Assembly (NCBI RefSeq): GCF_029961155.1
Contig: NZ_JASBRH010000020.1
Coordinates: 1-64,000, forward strand
Direction: 5' to 3'
Length of the DNA stretch: 64,000 bases
From: Pontibacterium granulatum
GTDB taxonomy: Bacteria > Pseudomonadota > Gammaproteobacteria > Pseudomonadales > Balneatricaceae
A model generated the notes under the pieces. It was not told the origin of the DNA. It searched no databases and saw nothing but the letters and a program-made list of their open reading frames with translations. Of this stretch, positions 37,959-46,860 are shown one piece after another; position 1 is the stretch's first letter, and every line of letters starts with the position of its first letter. A program made the translations under genes and the position numbers.

Positions 37959-39140
37959 ATGCGTGACGTAGTTATCGTTGCTGCCGGTCGTACCGCAATG
38001 GGTACGTTCAACGGCTCCCTGGCCAAAGTTTCCGCATCCGACCTGGGTGCAACTGTACTCAAATCCCTGCTTGAAAAGATCGATCTGGACCCTTCTCAGG
38101 TAGACGAAGTTATCCTTGGCCAGGTACTGACTGCCGGTGTCGGCCAGAACCCTGCGCGCCAGGCCCTGATCAACGCAGGCATCCCTAACGAAGTGCCGGC
38201 ACTGACGATCAACAAAGTATGCGGTTCCGGTCTGAAAGCGGTACAGATGGCGACTCAGGCGATCCGTTGCGGCGACGCTGACATCATCATCGCAGGCGGC
38301 CAGGAAAACATGAGCCAGTCTCCACACGTCGTACCGAACTCCCGTAACGGTCAGCGCATGGGCGACTGGAAGATGGTCGATTCCATGATCAAAGACGGTC
38401 TGTGGGACGCGTTCAACGATTACCACATGGGTATTACTACCGAGAACATCGTTGAGAAATACGGTTTCACCCGTGAAGAGCAGGACGCTTTTGCCTCCAA
38501 CTCTCAAAACAAAGCGGAAGCTGCGGTGACCTCCGGTCGCTTCAAGGACGAAATCATCCCAGTGGTGATCCCACAGCGTAAAGGCGATCCGGTTGTTTTC
38601 GACACCGACGAACAGCCTCGATTCGGCTGCACCCCTGAAGCACTGGCGAAACTGCGCCCTGCATTCAAGAAAGACGGTTCTGTAACTGCCGGTAACGCTT
38701 CCACCATCAACGACGGTGCAGCTGCAGTTATCGTATGTTCCGCCGAGAAAGCTGCCGAGCTGGGCCTGCCTGTTCTGGCACGCATCAAGTCTTACGCATC
38801 TTCCGGCGTATGCCCAACCATCATGGGTACCGGTCCAATCACTGCAACCCAGAAAGCGCTGGAAAAAGCAGAATGGTCCATCGACGACCTGGAACTGGTT
38901 GAAGCGAACGAAGCATTCGCAGCACAGGCAATGTCTGTAAACAAAGATCTGGGTTGGAACACCGACATCGTCAATGTAAACGGCGGTGCGATTGCACTGG
39001 GTCACCCAATCGGTGCATCCGGTTGCCGTATTCTGGTGTCCCTGATCCACGAAATGGAAAAGCGCGACGCGAAGAAAGGTCTGGCCACCCTGTGTATCGG
39101 TGGTGGTATGGGCACTGCGCTGGCGATCGAGCGCGACTAA
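37959..39140 (+). CDS. Acetyl-CoA C-acetyltransferase (thiolase)
   Basis: Condenses or cleaves acetoacetyl-CoA; the candidate roles are PHB synthesis (PhaA) or fatty-acid/ketogenic breakdown (AtoB). At 393 residues it has nucleophile C88 (NKVCGSG), H349 ([10 protein letters not shown]) and C379 (CIGGGMGTA). It is monocistronic with its own terminator. No pha or ato genes lie beside it, so no symbol is assigned. Codon use suggests high expression. Confidence 0.92.
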   Translation: MRDVVIVAAGRTAMGTFNGSLAKVSASDLGATVLKSLLEKIDLDPSQVDEVILGQVLTAGVGQNPARQALINAGIPNEVPALTINKVCGSGLKAVQMATQAIRCGDADIIIAGGQENMSQSPHVVPNSRNGQRMGDWKMVDSMIKDGLWDAFNDYHMGITTENIVEKYGFTREEQDAFASNSQNKAEAAVTSGRFKDEIIPVVIPQRKGDPVVFDTDEQPRFGCTPEALAKLRPAFKKDGSVTAGNASTINDGAAAVIVCSAEKAAELGLPVLARIKSYASSGVCPTIMGTGPITATQKALEKAEWSIDDLELVEANEAFAAQAMSVNKDLGWNTDIVNVNGGAIALGHPIGASGCRILVSLIHEMEKRDAKKGLATLCIGGGMGTALAIERD

Positions 39141-39160
39141 TCCTACCCGCTCCAAGAAAA

Positions 39161-39187
39161 ACCGCAGCCCAAGCTGCGGTTTTTTTA
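39161..39187 (+). terminator. Intrinsic terminator after the thiolase gene
   Basis: ACCGCAG pairs with CTGCGGT across a 6-base loop, followed by seven T residues. Confidence 0.9.
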
Positions 39188-39410
39188 TGCCTGCAAACCA
39201 ACAGGTACTGAGAGATCAATCTCTTCCAAAGCCTTCATTAAAGTCGTGTGTCAAAGAACAATTTTGTGCAACTCAGGTCTTTTCCCACAGATCCAACCCT
39301 CTCGATGCGCAATTTCGTACAAAAATCTGGGGGCTCCTTCGGGTAAAATAGCGGGCTGAAGTAAACCTGTGCCCTCCCCCTGGCACAGTACAGGTAAACG
39401 GGAGTCTTTG

Positions 39411-40262
39411 ATGGCTAAATCAACAGAACATGCAGAGTATCGCTATGTGACCGAGCTGGGTGGCATAGAGACGCTTGACGCCCGTTACCAGCACCAGAAC
39501 TTTGCCAACCACACCCACGAGGGTTACACCATCGGTGTGGTGGAGTCCGGTGCACAGCGTTTCTACCGCTCTGGTGGCGATCATATCGCGCCCAAAGAGA
39601 GCATTATTCTGGTGAACGCCGACGACGTACATAACGGCAGCTCCGCCGCCGAGGGTGGCTGGGCCTACAAGGCGCTTTATCCTCTGCCGGACCAGTTCGC
39701 CCAGATCCGCGACGAGCTGGAGCTAAAAGTAAACGGTGCACCCTACTTCCCCTCTCCGGTGGTACAGGATAAGCAGCTGTCGGAGGTGATCCGTATGACA
39801 CTGCATACCCTGATGACCTCCGAGAACCGCCTGCTGCGTGAAAGCCTGCTGTACACCAGCATGGTGCAGCTGATGCTGCGTCACAGCAAGGTGCGCACCG
39901 AACTGAAGGAGCAAGCCCGTGCATATCCACAGCTGGAGCTCGTGAAAAGTTTCCTGGATGATCAACCCACCAGCGATGTGTCGTTGGAGGATATGGCTAA
40001 CCTCTGCGGCCTGAGCCCCTTCTACTTGTTGCGCCAGTTCCAGGACCGCTTTGGTCTGCCACCGCACGCCTACCAGATCCAGGCACGCCTGCGCGTGGTG
40101 AAAAAATTGATCCGTCAGGGTATGCGACTGAGTGATGTCGCCCTGGAAGCCGGCTTCCACGACCAGAGCCACATGCACCGCCACTTCAAGAAAACCTTCG
40201 GCATTACACCGGGCCAATACGCCACGGGCGTAAACCGCAAAAGCGTACAAGCTATCCCATAA
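39411..40262 (+). CDS. AraC-family transcriptional regulator with cupin-type sensor
   Basis: A 283-residue regulator with an N-terminal AraC arabinose-binding-like cupin (about 20-140) and a C-terminal double helix-turn-helix (about 185-275, containing HDQSHMHRHFKKTFGITPGQY). I chose ATG 39411 because GGGAG lies six bases upstream; the GTG at 39369 is not needed. It lies directly upstream of azlCD on the same strand and probably regulates it. A TAAAAT -10-like hexamer is at 39344-39349. Confidence 0.88.
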   Translation: MAKSTEHAEYRYVTELGGIETLDARYQHQNFANHTHEGYTIGVVESGAQRFYRSGGDHIAPKESIILVNADDVHNGSSAAEGGWAYKALYPLPDQFAQIRDELELKVNGAPYFPSPVVQDKQLSEVIRMTLHTLMTSENRLLRESLLYTSMVQLMLRHSKVRTELKEQARAYPQLELVKSFLDDQPTSDVSLEDMANLCGLSPFYLLRQFQDRFGLPPHAYQIQARLRVVKKLIRQGMRLSDVALEAGFHDQSHMHRHFKKTFGITPGQYATGVNRKSVQAIP

Positions 40263-40307
40263 CCCACACGGCTACCATAGACCCTCGAATTAATCGGAGG
40301 AGTCACA

Positions 40308-41042
40308 GTGAGCAGCCAGGTATTAGAACAGCAGGATTACCGTTTACGCGCCTTTATGGTGGGTTTGCGGGCAGCTCTGCCGCTGACACTGGCGATTGTT
40401 CCCTGGGGTTTGCTGGCAGGATCCTTTGCCCTGGAGGCAGGACTGAGCGGTATTGAAGGCCAGGCAATGTCGGTATTTGTCTTCGCGGGCGCCGTACAAC
40501 TGGTTGTACTGGGCATGATCGGCACCAATGCAGGCCTCAGCGCGATCCTGATCACCACCTTCCTGATCACCTCACGCCACTTCCTCTACGGCATGAGCAT
40601 GCGCAGTCATATGAGCCACCTGCCTCTGCATTGGCGTCTGGCGCTGGGCTTCCTGCTCACCGACGAACTGTTCGCCCTGACCGGCACCAAGCCACCGGAG
40701 CAATTTAACCGCTGGCACGCACTGGGCATTGGTCTGTGCCTGTATATGGGTTGGAACCTGGCTACCGCCGCCGGCATCATCGCCGGTCAGCAGATCCCGA
40801 ATATGGAAGCGCTGGGTCTGGAGTTTGCCGTGGCAGCGACCTTTATCGCCCTAGTGGTACCGGGCGTGCGTAAGGTCTCCACCCTGTGCGCCGTGATCAC
40901 CGCCCTGCTCACGTCGGTAGCCTGCGAACTGTATCAGGTGGAAACCGGCCTGCTGATCGCGTCCCTGCTGGGTATGACTGCGGGTACAGCGAGTTCTTAT
41001 CTGCTGGGCGAACCGCTGGCGTCGCAGGAGGATGCAGCATGA
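40308..41042 (+). CDS. azlC: AzlC family branched-chain amino acid exporter subunit
   Basis: Large subunit of a two-component exporter, expected to export branched-chain or related amino acids. It is 244 residues with six to seven helices and the family PWGLLAGSFALEAGLS motif near residue 28. The start is GTG 40308, preceded by GGAGGAG. It overlaps azlD by 4 bases. Confidence 0.93.
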   Translation: MSSQVLEQQDYRLRAFMVGLRAALPLTLAIVPWGLLAGSFALEAGLSGIEGQAMSVFVFAGAVQLVVLGMIGTNAGLSAILITTFLITSRHFLYGMSMRSHMSHLPLHWRLALGFLLTDELFALTGTKPPEQFNRWHALGIGLCLYMGWNLATAAGIIAGQQIPNMEALGLEFAVAATFIALVVPGVRKVSTLCAVITALLTSVACELYQVETGLLIASLLGMTAGTASSYLLGEPLASQEDAA

Positions 41043-41344
41043 TCTGGCTGACCATCATCCTGATGACCGCGGTGGTGTTTGTAAGCCGCTACCTGTTTCT
41101 GGAACCGCGCCTGCCGCTGCGGCTGGGGCCACGCACCACCCGTTTTCTGAGTTACTCTGCGCCAGCGATCCTGACCGCGATCACTGCGCCCATTGTCTTT
41201 ATGCCGGACGGAGACCTTGCTCTGGAGTTCTCCAACCCCTATCTGATCAGTGCAGCCCTTGCGGTAGCGCTGGCCTACCTTACACGTCACGTGCTGTTCA
41301 CAACCGTGGTCAGCATGGGTGTGTTTTTTGTCATGCACGTTTAG
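41039..41344 (+). CDS. azlD: AzlD family exporter small subunit
   Basis: A 101-residue partner of AzlC with three to four helices. The SRYLFLEPR and LSYSAPAILTA segments are typical of AzlD. The start overlaps the azlC stop (ATGA). Confidence 0.92.
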   Translation: MIWLTIILMTAVVFVSRYLFLEPRLPLRLGPRTTRFLSYSAPAILTAITAPIVFMPDGDLALEFSNPYLISAALAVALAYLTRHVLFTTVVSMGVFFVMHV

Positions 41345-41373
41345 GGTTCCCGTGCATCGGGAACCCAATTTTT
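41344..41373. terminator. Bidirectional terminator between azlD and the merR fusion
   Basis: GGGTTCCCG and CGGGAACCC form a 9-bp stem with a 5-base loop, followed by AATTTTT on the plus strand. The stem begins at the last base of the azlD stop codon. Confidence 0.8.
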
Positions 41374-42556
41374 AAACGCGCAGCAATAAACACAGATACC
41401 CAAACTCGTCGCCGAAGCGACGATACATATCGATCTCATGGCGGCAGTCGGTCAACGCCCGCTGCTCGCCATACTTCGCTTCCAGCTGGTCGATACGGTC
41501 CTGCATATCCGCATAAAAATGCTCCCAGGCGGCCTTAGGCAAACGTTGCTGGCTCACCACCTGATAACCCAGCGCTTGAGCCTTAGCGATTGCCTCAGAT
41601 TCGGTCAGCATTGAGGGATAACCTGCCTGCCAGTACTCAACCGCCTCACCTGAACGCTGATCGGTAAACCAGCACATCTCAGATACAAACAGATACCCCT
41701 GTGCATTCAGCAACGGCTGCCAGCGTTTCAGCGCCGACTCAAAGCCCATCAGGTAGGCACTACCCTCTGACCAGATCAGGTCAAAACTGTGATCGGGAAA
41801 TGGCGGCTCGAACATGGAGCCGTTGATCACGCTGACCCGGTCATCCAGACCTTCGCTCATAACTGTCGCATCCAGCCGATCCAGGAATAGCTGACAATTA
41901 TCCAACGCTGATATCTGTGCATTACACAGGTGACTTATCAACAGGCTGGCGATGCCGGTACCGCATCCCATATCCAGAATTTTCTCAGGCCCTCTCCCGG
42001 TGCATACCTGCTGCATCACCGCTTGAGTTAGCTGCTCATCACCCGGCCCCTGTCGTTCCATCTCAACGAACAGCTCCAGAAAAAGGCGCATGTAATCTTG
42101 GTTTTCGTTCATATCTTTTGATAACCACTGTATCTGCAGTGTCTCTTGCTCGCTGAACCCCTGCTCACTCAACCAATGACGGTAGGCCCTTGGCGAACGC
42201 TGCAGGAACTCATCGTGCCAGACACGGGTTTGCTCGTTGCCATTCGCACCGGAAAAGGTATGTAACAGATCACGTGCTCTCAGTAACTCCCGCAAGCGGG
42301 TTTCCACTGCCGCCAGTCGCGCATCTAACGTCGCGGCGGGCAGCTGACCGGCCAGACATTGCTGACACTCCTGCCAGGACAAGCCTGCCGCCTTGAGCTG
42401 CAACAGAGCTGAAAGATGTTGCAGATCAACTTCGGAAAAACGCCGGTAGCCATTACCGGGATCGCGCATCGGTTTGATCAAGCCGATCCGTTCGTAATAA
42501 AGCAGCGTTGAACGACTCACACCCAGGCGAGTCGCCGCTTCAGTAATGCTGTACAT
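41372..42556 (-). CDS. MerR-type regulator fused to SAM methyltransferase
   Basis: A 394-residue fusion. Residues 1-70 are a MerR winged helix (SITEAATRLGVSRSTLLYYE, then GYRRFSEVDL). A coiled dimerisation stretch reaches about 110. A class I methyltransferase domain has its SAM loop ILDMGCGTG at about 193-201 and SFDLIWSEG further on. I chose ATG 42556, 26 bases downstream of a MerR-type promoter. There is no clear ribosome site, so leader length may be short. The ligand and the methylated substrate are unknown. Confidence 0.85.
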   Translation of the reverse strand: MYSITEAATRLGVSRSTLLYYERIGLIKPMRDPGNGYRRFSEVDLQHLSALLQLKAAGLSWQECQQCLAGQLPAATLDARLAAVETRLRELLRARDLLHTFSGANGNEQTRVWHDEFLQRSPRAYRHWLSEQGFSEQETLQIQWLSKDMNENQDYMRLFLELFVEMERQGPGDEQLTQAVMQQVCTGRGPEKILDMGCGTGIASLLISHLCNAQISALDNCQLFLDRLDATVMSEGLDDRVSVINGSMFEPPFPDHSFDLIWSEGSAYLMGFESALKRWQPLLNAQGYLFVSEMCWFTDQRSGEAVEYWQAGYPSMLTESEAIAKAQALGYQVVSQQRLPKAAWEHFYADMQDRIDQLEAKYGEQRALTDCRHEIDMYRRFGDEFGYLCLLLRV

Positions 42557-42588
42557 AACAAAACAGTGCGTCTGGGATTCAGATATAG

Positions 42589-42619
42589 AACTTAAAGTAT
42601 GAACCTGTAGACAGGTCAA
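42589..42619 (-). promoter_or_regulatory. MerR-type promoter with 19-bp spacer and dyad operator
   Basis: On the minus strand TTGACC (42614-42619) and TAAGTT (42589-42594) are separated by 19 bases, the stretched spacer characteristic of MerR-controlled promoters. A perfect 14-bp palindrome ACCTGTAGACAGGT... reads across 42603-42616 (ACCTGT-n2-ACAGGT). This predicts autoregulation by the fusion protein. Confidence 0.75.
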
Positions 42620-42645
42620 GCCACTAATCGTCAGATTAATTGAAT

Positions 42646-42655
42646 GGGGGGGGGG
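42646..42655. repeat. G10 homopolymer upstream of the merR fusion promoter
   Basis: Ten consecutive G residues lie 26 bp upstream of the -35 element of the MerR-type promoter. Such tracts can slip during replication. No reading frame is affected. A sequencing miscount is also possible. Confidence 0.8.
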
Positions 42656-42822
42656 TGAGAACCTCACAATCAGGTTCCGAAAGAGTTAAACATCCAAGGT
42701 GCACACGCTGCCAACCGAGCAGTCGGGGGCTGGGTTTGTTTCTCGCTAAACAGGTGCCAGCGTTCCTTAAATGCCGATATTGGGCTTAGAAGGCGCTAAT
42801 ATTCAGCGCTGACACCTGAGAA

Positions 42823-43659
42823 TCAGGCTTCGGCAATCGCACCTTTGCCCACCCCCTCAAACGCTTTCACCATCACGTTGTTGTCCGGGTAGGCCTTCTT
42901 GATCTCATCCGCCAGGTGGCGGGCGATCAGTTCAACGGTGGTTTCGGTATCGATCAGGTAGCACACATCCGCCGGCAGTTTCAGCTCGAACGCACCTTGC
43001 GGTGCTTCGTAAGCGTAGTGATGCATGCCACCGGCCTCGCTGACCAAGTGCTCACGGGTGCCGATATAGATATCGCGAAAACGCTCAGCCCACAGCACTT
43101 CCAGCTCTTCACTACGCTGGTCATCGATGTAGATCTCCAACGTCGAGCGGTGGCCGTGGGCGATGCGCTGACAGTTGCCGTCGTGCTGCTGCAGACCGTG
43201 GCTGTAGTGGTAGAACACACCGTCGATACGTTCCGGCTGGAAGCTGACACTGAGGCCTTTGACCTCTTCCGGGAACAGCTCCAGCAGCTTCTCAGTACAC
43301 CAGTCTGCCAGCGTATGTGGGGTGATCTCCGGCACGCCTACCAGGGCGATCGCCTGCTCTGGAGAACGACAGTGGAATCTGCGTCCGTCGGCATAGAGCC
43401 AATCCACAGTGGTGTAACCGCCATCGTCCTGATGGCTTAGACGTGGCATACCGGTCGGTACAACCAAGGCGTGGTCGATGTAGGTATCAAACCACTGCTT
43501 TACTGCCTTCTTCACAATGCCAAAATCGCAGATCATCCCCTGTTCGTTCAGGCTGCCGTCCAGCACCAGCTGAACCAGCCAGGACTCACCCAGCAAGCCT
43601 CGCTGTGGGTGCAGGTAGGAAAAATCGATATTGGTCAGGTTATCAACGAAGAGTTTCAC
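42823..43659 (-). CDS. Double-domain QueD/PTPS-like 6-carboxytetrahydropterin synthase
   Basis: A 278-residue protein with two PTPS-fold halves. The N-terminal half keeps CDFG (44-47) and DH (62-63), but the zinc HGH is replaced by LGE at 23-25. The C-terminal half has catalytic C163 and zinc H168-G-H170 in CQRIAHGH. The active site may therefore be composite. The likely pathway is queuosine/deazapurine or a pterin step. It stands alone, divergent from rsuA. Confidence 0.85.
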   Translation of the reverse strand: MKLFVDNLTNIDFSYLHPQRGLLGESWLVQLVLDGSLNEQGMICDFGIVKKAVKQWFDTYIDHALVVPTGMPRLSHQDDGGYTTVDWLYADGRRFHCRSPEQAIALVGVPEITPHTLADWCTEKLLELFPEEVKGLSVSFQPERIDGVFYHYSHGLQQHDGNCQRIAHGHRSTLEIYIDDQRSEELEVLWAERFRDIYIGTREHLVSEAGGMHHYAYEAPQGAFELKLPADVCYLIDTETTVELIARHLADEIKKAYPDNNVMVKAFEGVGKGAIAEA

Positions 43660-43769
43660 AGTATTTCCACGGCTAAATTTTGCAGGGGGCTATAGTAGCC
43701 TAATCAAGTGTCAGTTTCATTCAGGTATAATGTAGGGCTTTTACCACTCCTGATGACCATTGGATCACT

Positions 43770-44465
43770 ATGCGCCTCGATAAATTCCTCGCCCAAAGCT
43801 CCGGCTTTTCCCGTAAAGATGTCCGCAAGATGATGCGGGCCGGAGAGATCACCGTAAATGGCGCAGAGGCCCGTGATCCGGCACTGCATATCAGCGACGA
43901 CGACTATATCTGCCTGGACGGAATGCCCCTGGAAGCCCCCGGCGAGCAATACCTGATGCTGTATAAGCCGGAGGGCTGCGTGTGCTCCAACGATGACGCA
44001 ACCCATCCAACCGTACTCGGTCTGCTGGACTTACCGCGCGCCGATGAGATGATCATCTGTGGCCGCCTGGATGTGGATACTACCGGCCTGGTGCTGATCA
44101 CCACCGACGGCAAATGGGCACACCGGGTTACCTCCCCCAAACATAAAACCGGCAAGATCTACCATGTAGAAACCGCCGATCCGATTCCACAGGATGCAAT
44201 CGAAAAGTTCGAGCAAGGACTGATGCTGCACAACGAGCCGTTCCGCACCAAACCGGCCAAACTGGAGATCATCAGTGACTACGAAGCGCATGTGACCCTC
44301 ACCGAAGGCCGTTACCATCAGGTAAAGCGAATGTTTGCGGCGATCGGCAACAAGGTGGAAAGCCTGCACCGCGCCCAAGTGGGCGGCATCGTGCTGGATG
44401 AGTTTCTGGAACCGGGTGAATACCGCGACTTGACCGACGAGGAGGTTAACAGCATCTATGGCTGA
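43770..44465 (+). CDS. rsuA: 16S rRNA pseudouridine(516) synthase
   Basis: Makes pseudouridine 516 in 16S rRNA. The 231-residue protein has an N-terminal S4 domain (MRLDKFLAQSSGFSRKDV) and a catalytic domain with aspartate in GRLDVDTTGLVL. It overlaps rsmC by 8 bases, so both 16S modification enzymes form an operon. Confidence 0.94.
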   Translation: MRLDKFLAQSSGFSRKDVRKMMRAGEITVNGAEARDPALHISDDDYICLDGMPLEAPGEQYLMLYKPEGCVCSNDDATHPTVLGLLDLPRADEMIICGRLDVDTTGLVLITTDGKWAHRVTSPKHKTGKIYHVETADPIPQDAIEKFEQGLMLHNEPFRTKPAKLEIISDYEAHVTLTEGRYHQVKRMFAAIGNKVESLHRAQVGGIVLDEFLEPGEYRDLTDEEVNSIYG

Positions 44466-45501
44466 TACCGCTTTTGAGCTGCTGCTCCCCTCACTTCAGC
44501 GTGCAAGCGCCAAAACCCTGTGGGTTGCGGACGAAAACCTGATCGGCACCCGCCTAATGGCAAATCCGGCGGTCACGGTAATCGCCAACCGCTACGACCT
44601 GTTCACTCAGCTCAAGCAACACGACTGGAACGCCCGCTTCAGCGATTTTGATTTTAGCGAGTTTGCAGATGACAGCATCGACTGCCTGATCTACCGGGTT
44701 TCCAAGGAAAAGCCGGTGGTACACCACGTGATCAACCAGGCCCTGCGTATCCTGAAACCGGGTGGCCGCCTGCTGCTGGCTGGCGACAAGGGTGAAGGGG
44801 TCAAGACCTACATCGACAAGGCCAAGAAGCTGTTTGCCGGCGCCTGTGATGCGCAGAAAGCCAGTGGCGATGTCTGGTTGGCCGAGCTGACCTGCCCTGA
44901 AGCACCGGGCAGTAAACTGCTGGATGACAAGCAGTACACCACCCTGCGCCCGGAGGCCAAAGACCAGAACTTCGAGTACTGGAGCAAACCCGGCGTTTAC
45001 GGCTGGAACAAAATCGATAAGGGTAGTGCGTACCTGATCGAACACCTGGACGCGTTCCTGATGACCATGCCGGAGCCGCCTCGAAACATGCTGGATCTGG
45101 GCTGCGGTTACGGTTACCTGTCTCTGAACGCCAGCCATCTGGACATCCCGATCACCGCAACCGATAACAATGCCGCAGCCATCGCCGCCTGCGAGCGTAA
45201 CTTCGACCGCTATCCGATCAACGGCAAGGTAGTCACCGCTGACTGTGCTGACGGCATCAGTGGTAAGTTCGATCTGATCCTCTGCAATCCGCCGTTCCAC
45301 GCCGGTTTTGGTGTTGAGGGCGACCTAACCGACCGCTTCCTGCAGGCGGCCCATGATCGCCTCAGCAATGTGGGTGTGGCCTGCTTTGTAACCAACCTGC
45401 ACATTCCGCTGGAGCGCAAAGCACGTGACCTGTTCCACCAGGTGGAGGTGATCGCCTCCAGCAGCAACTTCAAGTTAACCCGCCTGACCCACCGTATGTA
45501 A
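44458..45501 (+). CDS. rsmC: 16S rRNA (guanine1207-N2)-methyltransferase
   Basis: Methylates G1207 of 16S rRNA. At 347 residues it has the RsmC arrangement: a degenerate N-terminal methyltransferase-like domain and a functional C-terminal domain with MLDLGCGYGYLS and the NPPF motif (CNPPFHAGFG). It starts within the end of rsuA. Confidence 0.94.
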   Translation: MADTAFELLLPSLQRASAKTLWVADENLIGTRLMANPAVTVIANRYDLFTQLKQHDWNARFSDFDFSEFADDSIDCLIYRVSKEKPVVHHVINQALRILKPGGRLLLAGDKGEGVKTYIDKAKKLFAGACDAQKASGDVWLAELTCPEAPGSKLLDDKQYTTLRPEAKDQNFEYWSKPGVYGWNKIDKGSAYLIEHLDAFLMTMPEPPRNMLDLGCGYGYLSLNASHLDIPITATDNNAAAIAACERNFDRYPINGKVVTADCADGISGKFDLILCNPPFHAGFGVEGDLTDRFLQAAHDRLSNVGVACFVTNLHIPLERKARDLFHQVEVIASSSNFKLTRLTHRM

Positions 45502-45636
45502 CACGCAGCAAATAGTACTGTGCCACACTGGCTACCCTGGCCCTGGGTAGCCAGCCGCCCCTCTCTTCGCCCTCACGACAACTGAACAGTAATAAAACAG
45601 CAGTCGACACGGTAAGCTTTTTATTTTACTGTATAG

Positions 45637-45658
45637 TTTTTGTGCGACTGCACAAAAA
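45637..45658. promoter_or_regulatory. Perfect 9-bp inverted repeat upstream of the zinc-ribbon gene
   Basis: TTTTTGTGC and GCACAAAAA are separated by 4 bases, ending 37 bp upstream of the small gene at 45695. It could be a weak bidirectional terminator for rsmC or an operator. A TATAGT hexamer lies directly beside it (45632-45637). Confidence 0.5.
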
Positions 45659-45694
45659 AACACATTCGAACATGGATCAAAGTGGAATGTTGAG

Positions 45695-45880
45695 ATGAGA
45701 CAGCTGCAGTGTCCCCGCCCCGATTGCGAGTCCTACGCCCTCTTGCGCATACGGCGCTCATTCTTTACCAAACTGCGTTTCCCCGCCAGCCGCCAATACC
45801 GCTGTGGCGAGTGTGCCAGCACTCTGATCGTCGACCCGCACGGCACCCCACTCAAGACCCGGATTAGCACGTCAAAATAA
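45695..45880 (+). CDS. Small zinc-ribbon protein, function unknown
   Basis: A 61-residue basic protein. Two CxxC-like knuckles, CPRPDC near residue 6 and CGEC near 37, suggest one bound zinc ion. I do not recognise the family. A run of basic residues between them could bind nucleic acid. The start is not strongly supported by a ribosome site. A perfect inverted repeat lies just upstream. Confidence 0.6.
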   Translation: MRQLQCPRPDCESYALLRIRRSFFTKLRFPASRQYRCGECASTLIVDPHGTPLKTRISTSK

Positions 45881-46001
45881 GCGATTTTGCAATTAAAAGG
45901 TGTTCCAATCGCTGCAATACGGTTACCCTTACGCCTTCGCGAGCACTGCTTGTGCTCTATGCTGTAAGTGTTAACCGATCCATCGCAGAGTTGTAATCCT
46001 G

Positions 46002-46730
46002 ATGCCAGAACTGCCATTTGAGTACATTCGTCAGTCTCTCTATTTTTTCCGCAGCCACTTCATGATGATCATGCGGATTCAACTGCCTTTCCTGTTGCTG
46101 GAAGGTTTTTTTGCGATGATGATCCATGGCAGCCCTTCTGAAGAGGGTCCGGCTATGAACCAAGCAGCCTCCGCCCTGCTGAACCTGACGCTGATGCCGG
46201 TCTATGGCGCTGCCACCATCGTCTACCTGAAATCCGTGGTGGACAATCAGCCGCTGACGGCAGGACAGGCGATCATTCGAGGCCTCACCCGTTGGCGAGC
46301 ACTGTTGTTGGTTTATCTGTTTGTAGGCTTCTTTATCATCAGCGGCCTCTCCTTCTTTATCATCCCGGGTCTGTTTATCCTTGCCCGTCTGGCCTTCGCT
46401 GACTATATCTGCGTCATTGAAGGCAAAGGGGTGTTCGAGTCAATCACCGAAAGCTGGCGCCGCACCGGCGACTACTTCTGGATTCTGCTCAACGGTTTGG
46501 TGATTCTGTTCGTTTGTATCAACGGTCCTAACTTCGCAATTCAGATGTCTCTGGCATCCGATGAGGGCAGCGCATTACTGCCAGTAGTGACCAGCATCAT
46601 CTTCAGTCTGATCAGCGTGCTGATCACCGTGTACGGCTTCCGTATCTACTGTGTGCATCGCGAAGCAAACCAGCCGGCACCTCCGCCGCCACCGGAAGAG
46701 ATTCCCGAAGACCGGGATCAGGACCCGTAA
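46002..46730 (+). CDS. YciC-like multi-pass membrane protein
   Basis: A 242-residue membrane protein with about five to six helices. It contains the segments typical of YciC/GDPD-membrane-like proteins: GRR-like RGLTRWRALLLVYL, IIPGLFILARLAFADY and ESWRRTGDYFW. The C-terminal tail is cytoplasmic and Pro/Glu/Asp-rich (PPPPPEEIPEDRD). The function is unknown. It is followed by a strong terminator. Confidence 0.75.
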   Translation: MPELPFEYIRQSLYFFRSHFMMIMRIQLPFLLLEGFFAMMIHGSPSEEGPAMNQAASALLNLTLMPVYGAATIVYLKSVVDNQPLTAGQAIIRGLTRWRALLLVYLFVGFFIISGLSFFIIPGLFILARLAFADYICVIEGKGVFESITESWRRTGDYFWILLNGLVILFVCINGPNFAIQMSLASDEGSALLPVVTSIIFSLISVLITVYGFRIYCVHREANQPAPPPPPEEIPEDRDQDP

Positions 46731-46734
46731 ACAG

Positions 46735-46762
46735 AAGCCCCGCACTCGCGGGGCTTTTTATT
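46735..46762 (+). terminator. Intrinsic terminator after the YciC-like gene
   Basis: AAGCCCCGC and GCGGGGCTT form a 9-bp stem with a 4-base loop, followed by TTTTA. Confidence 0.9.
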
Positions 46763-46813
46763 GGTTGATTCGCCCCCTCAGCCGTCCGCCATCCCGTTAT
46801 AAATTGCGGGCAC

Positions 46814-46842
46814 AAAAAAGCCCCGCGAATGCGAGGCTTTTT
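46814..46842 (-). terminator. Intrinsic terminator of the rpsO-pnp operon
   Basis: A GC-centred hairpin (AAAAGCC..GC - GAAT - GC..GGCTTTT), with flanking A and T runs, lies just beyond the pnp stop codon. The stem has a 2-base mismatch in the middle. It resembles the terminator at 46735, facing it. Confidence 0.8.
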
Positions 46843-46860
46843 AGATCAGACTGTCAGCAC

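Noticed and set aside
37941-39155. 404-residue minus-strand ORF opposite the thiolase gene
   Set aside because: Composition (Cys, His, Arg, Phe-rich) is that of an antisense frame; thiolase catalytic residues are intact on the plus strand.
45630-45650. Possible LexA/SOS box (CTGTATAG...) upstream of the zinc-ribbon gene
   Set aside because: Only the left half-site matches; the right side lacks CAG at the required distance. The perfect inverted repeat beside it explains the symmetry better.
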